Source: Metallyticus violacea
Taxonomy: Eukaryota; Arthropoda; Insecta; Mantodea; Metallyticidae
Reading direction: 5' to 3'
NCBI GenBank assembly: GCA_030762175.1
Contig: CM060842.1
Location: forward strand, 44,582,001-44,646,000
Length of the DNA: 64,000 nucleotides
Below, in pieces: positions 32,801-44,800 of the stretch. The notes beneath the pieces are model-generated. The model was given only the letters and a program-made list of their open reading frames with translations, was not told where the DNA came from and ran no database searches. Made by a program: the position numbers and the translations under genes. Position 1 is the first letter of the stretch. Each line of letters begins with the position of its first letter.

Positions 32801-35800
32801 ACTGTTGAACCTGGATATAGCCTGGTGTTACCTATGTCTTCGCAGTGTAACGCACATCCCAGAAGCACAGGAGAGATTGAACAAATGTGAGCAGAGATTC
32901 CACCAGAGTTATGGGGCGAACTTAGAGAGACTCTTGGCCATCAAAGGAACAACTGGTACTCATACAACTTTGCTTCTTCTCCTCTTCTTTCATATAACAT
33001 AATATTCTAAGAGTTTTCAGTTGTCTTTTAAAAACCAGATCAAGCAAAGAGAATGCTAGCACAATGTGTTTACAGTAGGCAAACTTGTGGCATTAAAGTA
33101 TCAAATTAAAATTCATCCAGTGCTTGAGGCAGAATTCTAGTATGCAAGATTGTAAAATATACTGAGAGGATAATATGTAGAGTATATAACTTAGAGGTAA
33201 AGGGAACTGTAACATTGCATTACCTAATATTTGCACACAAAATTATAATAAAGGTTCTAGTTTTCTTTCATATTTTATATTATTTTTACTCCTCATATTA
33301 TACAGCTTTTGTGGAAACATGTTTTAATATCTATTCAAGTTAATGTTCAAGTTAAGATTCTGGTTAAACCCAAATTTATTGAAATATTAGACCTCTAAAT
33401 TTTTCACAGCAAAGAATGTACATATTAGACCCCCCAAAACAATTCTGAGAACTTTTTAAATAACAATATTATAACACTTTACAACAATGCAAAACAGCAA
33501 ATAGTCATTGACAGCACCACGATCCATGAAAATGGCACAATAGTGTGATGAAAGCAACAGCAAAGAAGACAAATTCACTGATGCTAGTAGTAACAATGTA
33601 AAGGCTAATTACAATGTCTTTGATAGCAACAAGTATATTTAATTAAAATGTAAATTGGAACTTGTGAAGCCAATCATATAATTGATATTATTGTTTGATT
33701 TAGTTGAACCACACACTCTTAATGCTTCCTTGTCATAATATATAGAACTGGTTTCCAGAACATTTTGTTCTCGTCATCAGCCAGGCTAAAATTCAACTGT
33801 CGGATAATTTAAGTTGTGGGAATGTGTATTCTGCTCTGGTGGAGTGTGATAAACTTTTAGTTTATGTTTTCATCCCCAGCAGTGTTGAAGTTCATTAGAC
33901 TGTCTTGGTATTTGTAGATGTAGATTTTCTCCCAAGTTGCTAGTTCTGTAGGTCCTTGTACTGGTTTTAATAATTTTGCTTTATTCACTATGTTGTGATT
34001 TTCTGTCCAAAAATGATATGCTACTGCTGATTTCTCTATTTGCTTATTCTTTATGTTTCGGAAATGTTCCTTTAATTGTTTGCCTATGTTTTTCTTTGTT
34101 TTTCAAATGTAAATTTTTTTCACATTCTGCTCAATTTATTTTGCAAATACAAGCTTTTTCCTCTTGTGGAATACTGTCATTAACATTATCTATCATTATG
34201 TTTTTAACATTAAATCTATCAACCTGTGCCAACCTGATATTAAAATCTTTAAGAATATTCTGAAATGTTTTTTATAACCCGTGGATGATATGTGAATTTT
34301 TTAAAAATTAGCTTATCTTTTCTTGCTGAAAGTGTTGTGGTTTCTATGATATATTTTTGTCTCTTGAATTTCTGCACCTTTTTATGTACTAGTTCTTTAT
34401 TTAAATCATTTTTAATCACTGTTTCTTCTATTTGTTTGTTTGTTCATTAAAATATTCTTTGTTGCTAATTTGTAGATTAACTAGCCAGTGTGTTAAACTG
34501 TTGATAACTGCATGTTTGTGTGCTGTGGGGTTAAAACTGTCAGCTTTGATGTGATTATCTGCATGTGTATTCTTTCTATATATTCTAAATTCCTGATTTC
34601 CTTGACGTTTCATTATTTTAATATCCAAGAATGGCAACATGTTATCTGTTTCTGTTTCTTATGTAAATCATATGTTGATTTATGTCAACTAATGATGATG
34701 AAAAGAAAATGTTCTCGAAACTGGTTCTGTATATTATGACAAGTAAGTGAGTTCAACTAAATCATACAATAATATCAAGTCTATTTAAATTAGCAATTAG
34801 GGACATTAAATTCAGAAATTTGTTTTTCTATATAACTGTCTTGAATTATTGTAAAATGTAGTTGCTGCATCAAGGTAATTTCATTTTAGATATGCATAAT
34901 AAATTATTTAAAGATTTTATTGATAATTTGGCAGAACAATAATAATGAATAAAAGTAAAGTAAAGAATGAAGAGCATAAATAAAACAGGTTTCACTGGTT
35001 CATAAAGAAAATAAGTAAAGAACTTGCCATAATGTGAAAGTCATCTGAAAAGTTTGGTAAAAACCATTTTTTTAAAAAATATACATTTCATTTCTCAACA
35101 TTTATTGAGGGTTAGGAAAAGGTGTTGCTGATGCAAATAAATATGTGTCCGGAAGTACATTGAGATTATGATTGATTGAATAAGTCAGTTTGAAATGCAG
35201 TACTGTGCCATTTGTCCTATAAGTGATGATTATATGTAGACCAAAATGATGAATGTATAATTGCACTGAACAAAGTACATAAAATGAGTGATGGAGCATG
35301 TAACCTTTGCAGAGTAAACTGAGTCTTGCCTGACTGTGATGAAAGAACACACTGGGTGCCAACTTCTGAATGCAACCAAAATTTTAACTTTGAATCCAGC
35401 TCCCTAACTGGCTGCACTTAAGTTTGCTTAGGCTGGTTATTTATTCTTAAAGAACCTTTTCTCTTATATGAGGATTTAAAGGTCTGGACAGTTGGGGTGA
35501 TTCAACTCTAGTGTGATTTTTAACTCCCACACATATATATGTAACTTCTGGAAAATGGTAGCATCTTCCTTAACAAATCTCTTAAAAGGTCAAACAAAAG
35601 CACTATGACATTGATTCTACAAAGGAAATCCTGCTTTTACTAGCCTCGCTATTGTCCAAAGGTTTTACTATTGGCAAATGGCAACAGGCACTTTCCTAAG
35701 TTACAAGAATTTTGTATATATAATGTGTGTACAAATTGATATATGTTCATGATTGCTACATATCGTGCAGAAAAATACAAACATTACCAGTGATGATAAT

Positions 35801-35809
35801 AAAGGCAAC

Positions 35810-35856
<47 letters not shown>

Positions 35857-38800
35857 GGGGGTTAAGCCATCAAAACTGCTTCCACACACACACACTCTCT
35901 CTCTCTCTCTTCCTTAGCTCTGGGCTTATGTTTTTTTCAGTATGTCACATAATAAATATATTGCTTGTGCTATGATATCCATGGAGCACACTCAACTGAT
36001 CCAGAAAATTTGATTGTTTTTAGGAAAGGAAGCAGCATTGTTCATGAGACTCCATTTGCTGCAAGCAATAGTTCTGTTTCATCAAAACAAACGAGAACAG
36101 GCTGCAGCATTGTTAAAGAGAGCAGAATATGAGCTGGCAGCCTTGAAAGTGGATGACCAGAGTCTGAGTACTCTTCTTGAACTAGGTAATTCTCTTAGCA
36201 ACTTTCACCACAGACTTATTACTCTTTGTGCTTTTGAATTGTCCCTGCAAATCTCTAATAATTTTTAAAAACTAAAATCTGATTTCTATGTAAATTAATT
36301 TTATGCATTTGAAAATATGATTTTGTGAACCAAGAAGCCTGGGAGAGAAAATGGTGAGAATCTTCTTGACAAGCAGCCGTTTGGGCATTGCCTTGCCATA
36401 CTGTATCTCAAGCTATTTTGATTCTAATTAAAACAAGAGAGAGGAGCATTCTAGACATGGCAGTATTAGATAATTGATGGAGATGAAAATGCACATGTTT
36501 AACAGTAATGATGTAAGCATAAGTCCATGTAACATTAAATGTCAATGCTTCACAATGGTGCACAATCAATTTAGACCTATAGGAAGGCTGCATTTACAAA
36601 GTATGAAAGTAACATATCTTTATTCGGATTCAGCTCCAGAAATAGAAATAGATTCAGAATAGCTGGTGAAACCGCTTTCACTGGAACTGTTAATAATGTG
36701 CAATCCATAACATTATTTTTTCCTTCTTAGGCCTGAATTCGAAACCATAATCTGTGAAGAGTAGATTATGAAACATTTGGTTAATCCAATTTGCTTAAAG
36801 GAATCACAACACTTTATAGTAGGCAGTTCAGTTTTGGAGAAAAATAAAAGAAAGAAAAAAGAAACAACTGTTAACTTCCCTCCTGATTACACTTTTTTGT
36901 AAAGTTGTCATATTTGTCCATATGCTGCTTGTAATATCATTTTTTTCAACATATCACATTCCATTAGATTATTTTTTTGTGGTAGCAGACAACCATAACA
37001 TTCTCACTTCTTTTTAAATATTATTGACACTTGTATTTAAATGTCTTTCACTAGTTTATTAAAACAGTCCAACACCATTTTTATATCCATTTTAGGGATT
37101 TTCCCTGTTAATGTTTAAACATCTTGGACAATTGATGCTTATCCATATTATAAGGTGCTCTAAAGAAAATTGATTAGGTTAGGTTGGCATATTGGTGAAC
37201 TTGGAAGTGCCATTTCCAGTTCATTGTCAGTCACAAGTGATGTTTATGAAAGGGTATTTTATTACAAACATGTCACTCCTGAAGTAAAATTAAGTAAAAT
37301 TGTACTTACAAAGCTGTAGACAATGGAGTGGTAATATACTCTACATTAATGTGTTCAAGTTGTTAACACTAACTCCACTTACTTTTTTAAAACTTAGGAC
37401 TAGTTTTGGGAGAGGTCCCTCCCATCACCAGCTGCTGTTGACTGAATGCCATTGTTCGAAATGGGGGATGGATACCCGTTCGCTCCTGTGGTGGTATCTT
37501 GTGGTTCCAGTAGAAACTTGCCGAGTTCATCCAGCGGCGGAAAATCAAAATTCATTAAGTTCTTCTTATTTTTTTAAATGAAAATTCTCTCCCACATGGA
37601 TAGTTCTATTGGGTTGTGAAGTTTTTTCAGTATTTAATTTCTGGTTTTATTTCGTGATTTTTGTTCCACAAATGAGCTGCTATTTCTGATCTGTCTATCT
37701 GCTTCAATATAATGTTCCTAAAGTGTTCTTTTCTTCCAATTTCTAAATTTCTTTTTCATTTTCCAATGTAACTCTGTTCACAATCTACACATTTAATCTC
37801 ATATATTCCTGATTTTTGCTCTGTAGGGATGGTATCTTTTATTGTGCAATGTACTAAATTTTTTATATTATATTTATTCTTTGGGGCTAACATTATTCTA
37901 TGTTCTTTGAATATCTTCCTAAATTTGTTGTGGTAATTTGGGTGATATGTGAAACTTTTGAATTTATATCTTTCTTAAGGAAACTTCCTTAATTGATTTT
38001 TGTCTTTTAGCTTTATTGCTGATTTTTGTTACTGAGTCTATGTTGAAACCGTTGGTTATAGCTGTCTTGATTATGTGTTGGTATTCCATTTTGTACTCAA
38101 TTTCCGTCAATGGGATTTTAATTAATCTAAAATTGATTAGTCCTAAGTTCCTTAGCCCAAGATTATAAATGCTGCATACCTCCAGAAAATGAAAATTTGC
38201 AATTGTACTTAAAACATATCACATACTTTTGAATGTTTTAGCTTGAAAACTGAATGTTGTTTTTTGTTATTTTTTCTCCAGATTTTTTACTCAAGAATTT
38301 ATCCTGGTTTTTGTTTGCTAAAAAGTATGATTAAAAATTAGATGAAGATTTAAATTTAGTGCTGACAGGCCTAAAGGGTAAAATTTAATATATTTAACCT
38401 TTACGTGCACCAAACCCCAAATCTCAATATTTATAGATGTAAGAGTACCAGCCAATTTTATTTACAGTGTGTTCATAACTTGCATCATTTCTAATACCAT
38501 AATAAATAATTTGAAATCATGCAGGGAAAAAATCTCTCCTTAATTGAGCCTATAATTCATTATAAATAATTTGACCTTTTATGAAAAGGATTTGTTTTGT
38601 AGGCATTTTGTAGGCATGCAATTTGAACAGAATGACATTATTGCCTTTGAACAGGAGGTGAAGTTGTGCCAGAAAACAAGTTTTATATTAACTAAATTAT
38701 GCTTTCCTTATGGAAAACCCTATTGAACCGCACTTATATACTAGAATCATATAAAGCATCATCTATATTGTTTTAAAACAGGTTATACACCAGCAGAAGC

Positions 38801-41800
38801 ACGTCTTGGTTTGCGTGCAGCACATGGAAATTTAGACACAGCTGTGGGATATATAACACACAGAAGAGAGGAACAGGCTGAGACAAGGCACAAGGAAGCT
38901 ACTGAAAGAAAGTACAACAGGTATGTTGCTGCTGTAATTGCTAGAGGAGCAATGCATTCAGTGTAAAATTTAAATTTTAAAGAAATTGACCATAACCATT
39001 CATAGTGCATGATGTTTTTTATTGAATTAAACTTTAAGAGGGCAGGCAATGAATTTAACCTTGAACTGTGACTATTATCTATCTATTTTTCCAGCACTAT
39101 CCTATATTTCTTCCTTAAGAAGTCCTTATTGCTGTAGTAGCTCCAGTATCTTTAAAATAGGAATGCAGTGATAATCCTGAAGTTTGGTAAAAGGGAGGCT
39201 CAGCATCTTAAGCATGAGGTTGGCTAGCCTTCACCATCATGGAAGGAATTGAAGGCTGATATCTCCTTCATTAAACATTTTCTAACTGAGGGTCAGATAT
39301 GACTCTGAATACATCAAGGTGCTTATTTAAATAACTGTTACCAATAAAAATCTTAATCATGCTTCCTATTGAGATTCAATAGTTTCCCAGCTCTGCTCTT
39401 ACAAATGTCTTTTATAAAGAGTTTAGAATGTTAAACATGAAACATTGTTAACTTGAAATGCTAATTGGAACTTGTACAGTGAAGCTAATCATATAATTAG
39501 ATCATTGTATGACTGAGTTGAACTACACACACACTACACACTCTTAAATTACACTCTTGAACTACACACTTGTTTAAATTCAGTTAACTGTACAGTTAGC
39601 TTTTTGCAGACAATTGTCTGCGAAAAATATACTAAATTGAAACAAGTAAGTGGAGCCAATAAGAGTGTGTAGTTCTACTCAATCATATAATGGTCTTACA
39701 AAATAGCATATCCCTTTCTAAACTGAGATTTTTGTGAGTAAATGAAACTTCTTAAAAATTTATAGAGCTGGACCCCAGTCTTATTGGGAAAGTGTATGTA
39801 TTGAACACATTTTCCAAATTATTAAAGCTAAAATCTTGATTTGTGTATGGCAGTATTATATATGTGAGCCAACATTGGGCATTATGTCCCAAATTGTTTG
39901 AAAGTTAGCATTTTTTGTGTGAAAGATATTACAGAATTGTTTAAAAGTTGTCTCTTATAATACATATGATTTTGCTCCAAATTGTTAGTTAATATTATCA
40001 GTGACACTGATGAAAATTAATAATTAATTGTACTAGCTTATTGATAACATTTTAAGTATTGGCAATGTCCTGAGTATGCAATTAAAAAACATACATTTAA
40101 CCAAATATATTTTTAAATTTAATTTTTTAATATCCAGCAGAAAATTTAGCTGACATTTTAGAAAGCTGAAGGCCAGAGAAGCCCAGATGCTCAACCATCC
40201 ACCCTACAGCCTTAACCTTGCATCATAAACTTCTGGTTGCTTCCTTAAATGAAATCTGTCATTTCTGGAGAAAAAAAAATTGAATAATTGCTCAGGAGCT
40301 TGTACAAGGTATAAATTTAGCTCTCCTGACAACACTTCAGTCTGATTGATTTTGATTGATTTGGTTTAGTTTTGGATGCTCTGTAACATTCCAGGTCATC
40401 AGCATCCCATTCAATTGGAGGTACAAGACAACAATCAATTTTGCTCAGAGGCCTGTTTTTTCAGGCTTGAGTTTCTTTTTCGTGCCGTAAATCTATGACA
40501 CAGGACCCATGGCCTTACTTCCCTTCCAAAGGAAGCCATACTAAGGATTTTTATGTCCGAAAAAAGCCATCGACCCTGGCCAGGATTGAACTTGCGATCT
40601 TGTTTTTACCAGGCAAGTACTTCAGTCTTGAGTACCCAGCACTTTTTATATGAGAGTATGAGGATTGGAAGGATTGTGGGGTTAAGTGCTTCAGTATAAC
40701 TATAACTTGAAATTTGAGAAAGAACTTGTGAAGTTTTTTATGCCACTAATATGTGTATGCTTGTTGATGCAAATTCAATGCCTATTCAATAAGTTCATGC
40801 AAACTCAAAAGGTGATAGCACTAGACTGTTTTCATCATTACCTTAGGAATAACCAAATACATCATGGAGGGCTGATGTATGTGGTTATAAACAGTTAAGA
40901 AGCTTAGTCTTTTAGAGAACCACCATTTTCCTGCTTAAATTTGTAAGCAACTTTTAAAATGGAGAAACCAATTTTGTGTCTTATTAAGACTTTACTTTTT
41001 GAAAGAGGCTACACTCACAAAAACTAAGGCGAGACTGTATAAAACGTTATGGTGAATCTGCACCGGCACTTTTCCAGTTGAAGGATGATGAATGATAATT
41101 TGGCTGAATGAGCTCATGGGACTTTGTGACCTAAGTTCCCAGACATGTAGAAAGTGCATATGCTATTACTACACTAAGGCAGTGGTTGCACATTTGCTTA
41201 GAAAGGTATATGAATGTTTTGGTGAGTTATAGTGGATGGAAGAGTACATGTGATGTGGACTGTTCTGGACATCCTGTCAAGGTAATGACTCCCAGATTGA
41301 TTTCATTTGCAAATGAAAAATCTCTCATTGAGTTGGGTGCTGCATTTGCCAATTCGATAAAACTTGAATCCAACACTATAAGCCAAAAATGAAGGAGCAG
41401 TCAAAACAGGGTTGCTACCAGAAAAAGTGCTCTTAAGGTTGCAAAAGCAATCCCTTCAGCAGGAAAGGTGATAGTGGCTATATTTTGGGACTGTCATGGT
41501 GTAATTTTAATTGACTTTTTAGAAAAGCACAAAACTATAACCAGGGAATATTGCACTATGCTACTGGAGCAATGAAACAGTATGATCAAGAAAAATTGTT
41601 CTCATTTGATGAAGAAATAATACCATTGTTATCACAATAACATGTCAGTGCACAGGTCTGGGATCATGACTTAGGGGATGAACTCCTTCCTCATCCCCCT
41701 ACTCTCTAGATTTGGCTCCTGTTCCGTAGCTAGCAGAAAAGAAATTTGCATCAAATGAAGAGGTTGTTGCTAAAATGTGCAAATTTTGCTATGCGGAAGA

Positions 41801-44800
41801 AATCACATTATATGTAAGTGATAAACAAATTAGAAAATCACTGGAATACGTATTTAGATTTGAAAAGAAATTATGTTCAGAAATATAATTTTTTGTTTTA
41901 AAACAAAATTATATTTTCCTTATTTTTGCATGAACTTCTTGAACAGTCTTAATAATACATGAGTTCACTGAAACCAAGGCTGTTTTTAAGCAAAGAAAAA
42001 TATTCAAAATTTAACCTTCAGTCATGCTGTGAACAATGATCATTGTTATCACATTTATCTTTATCTGTTTTGAGAGAAGATAGACTGTAGAAGTATGTAC
42101 CTTGCAGAGAGCAAAGGAAACTGGGTCGCTGTGCAGATGGAAAGCAATGGGTGAAGCCAGAGTTTGTAAAGATGCTAGAGCAAATGGGATACTCAAAAGA
42201 AATAGCTTGCGCTGCATTGCGCCAAAGTAACAACAGTGTGTCTTTTAGTGTTCAACTCATACAAGAGCAGCCTCAGCTGCTTTCATTGGACCCAAAGGAG
42301 ATCACAGATGAGCTTGTACAACAGGTAAGCTTTCAACAATATATTTTGCTTTTGTGCAACTTTACTGCAATTACTGCCTTATTGATAGTTTTATAAACAG
42401 ATGTAAATGACAAACTATTGATTGATTGGTTTATTTATGGACACTCTTTAACATCTCAGGTCATCAGCGTCCCATTCAACTCAGGGCATGAAATGGCCGA
42501 CAAATTTTGCTCAGAGGCCACTCTTTCAGGCTTGAGGTTCTTTTCGTGCCGTAAATGTACGACACGGGACCCACGGCTTTACTTCCCTTCCGAAGGAAGC
42601 CATACTTATGGTTTTTACGCCCGCAAAAATCCATCGGTCCTGGCTGGGTTCGAACCCGCGATCTTGGGTTTAGGAGGCCAGTATGGATGACAAACTAAAA
42701 CACTAATAATTAATTTATATATGAAAAAGATTTATGAAATAATCTGTCTTTAAACATGGTGAATCTGACAAACTTTCACAAGTTGTTCAGGTATGTTTTC
42801 TGAGTGTATTGGTATAAGGAACCCAGGGCCTCTGGTGGCTCATTACTGGGTAATTTCATTGCTTTTGTTTTGTTTAACTCAACTACCTTTGTATCTGTTT
42901 ACTTGGAATATGATTATTTCCAAACAAAACATAACCTTTCACTGTTGTAGTACAGTGTAGTAGCTCGAGTTTTCAGTGTGGTCCACCACCAGGCTTGAAC
43001 TCCTGCTCAGTTCTGTCTCAGCTTTTGTTTCGTACAGTACATTACTTTTTAGTAGTTGTTAGTGATATGGTATGGTAACTTTACTTATGCAGAATTAGCC
43101 AATACTCACCTTGTCTATGGTTTCACTCTAAGCAATGGAAGAGTGGCACAACTGTGCAGAGCTGTTCCTTCAGCGATAGCAACCTTATCATACCATATTT
43201 GCAGCTGTACACAGGCAACTGTCGCAAACAGGGTCCTTCATTTTTAGTATGCAAGATACTGGCCACGAGAGGAATGTCAGAATGCCTGATCTTGAAGAGG
43301 ATGCTTTAAATGGAGTGTGTGATATCCCTGCAAGCAGTTGTCATTGTATTGCATGAGAGGTGAATGTAAGCCAAGCAACTGTTTTGAGGATCTTACGTGA
43401 CCACAGAGGGTCCAGGCATTGCAACCAGTAGACTTACCATGTCAAGTGCAGTTTACTAACTGGTTCTTAGAGCGATTGCAGATAACCAACATTTTCCTGC
43501 TATGATTTTGTATGCAGACGAGGCAATGTTTATTAGAGAAGACATGTTCAACAGTTGAAATAGCCATATTTGGGAATATGAAAATGCACATGCTATGGTG
43601 AATTGAGCCTACAAAAAGGGATTCTCTGTGAATGTATGGGCTGGTATCATTAACAATTCTGTGATTGGGTCTTATGTACTTCCCGACAGACTGAATGAAG
43701 TAGTGTGCAAAATGTTCCTTCAACATGTCCTCCCACATTTTCTGGAAGATGTGCCTCTGATAATTTGCAGGCAAATGTTTCAACATGATGGGATGCCAGC
43801 ACATTTTGCAGTGAATATTAGGGAATACTTGATCAACAGTTTGGACACAAATGGATTAGTTGTAGTGGTCGTGTTCCATGACAAGCTGAATCACCAGATG
43901 AAGTTTTTCTTCTGGGGTCACATGAAGAGCCTAGTGTATGTGACTCCTGTCTAAACTATTATGAACCTGGTTGCTAGGATGTAGCAGCCGCTGATGAGGT
44001 GTGCCAATCTCATGGGATTTAGAGTATGTGCAACAGTCCATGAAGCATCGCTGTGAAGTATGATGTTGTGATCATGGCAGTTGGCATTTTAAACATTTAT
44101 TTTAAACAGTATAATTTAAGTTTTTTATAGCATTTTTTGTAATGTTTGGTTATCTATTCTTAAAAATAAATAATTGCAATTGTTGGGAGGTGATGAGTAG
44201 TTGATTAATTGGTGGCGGACTATAATGTAAACATGCTCTACAGCAGTTTTTTGTTTGGAAACAAATCATATTCCAAGTAAGAAGATAAAAGAATGTTGAG
44301 TTATTACAAAATGAAAACAATGAAATTACCCCAGTGACCATGGGGTTCCTTAATTAAAAATACTCAGAAAAGATCCCTGAACAACTTTTGAAAGTTTCTC
44401 GGTAGAGTTCGGATTCAACCTGTATAAATAAGAACATCTTAGAAATTCCTAACTATACTTTTTCATGGTTCATGCTAATCAGCTTTGTCTTTAAGGTGGT
44501 TGCAGTGGGATTTGATCCAAGAATGGCCCATAGCGCACTTAAGAAACATGATGGAGATGTGGTCAAAGCACTGGAAGAACTAGTTGCTTCTGGAGGCATT
44601 ATAGAATGCTTGGAAGAAAGTGGTAAGTTTGGAACAATTATACTTAACAGAAAACTATTAAGAATAATGTTTATTTGTCTATGCCTAGAGAAAATGGAAC
44701 AGAATACATGCAAGCACTGTTAAAGTAGAATAATGTTGAAAAGAATGAATATAATTAAAATATTTGTATAAATTTTGAATGATGGTTCTGCATAGCTAAA

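Larger units (their letters stand above)
33670..34790 (-). mobile_element. Penelope-like element with RT C-terminus and GIY-YIG remnant
   Basis: Minus-strand coding order: LPFLDIKIMKRQGNQEFRIY then RKNTHADNHIKADSFNP (end of the Penelope-type reverse transcriptase, 34640-34440), a linker, CIC-type GIY remnant and YHFWTENHN-like segment (34170-33960), and a tail matching LATWEKIYIYKYQDSLMNFN. Inverted arms of about 100 bases lie at both ends (33690-33780 and 34690-34780), each with a hammerhead-like core. The 5' part of the RT is missing. In NUB1 intron 6, antisense. Confidence 0.82.

Noticed and set aside
37300..37581. 93-codon plus-strand frame
   Set aside because: Antisense shadow of the end of the Penelope-like element at 37290-38170.
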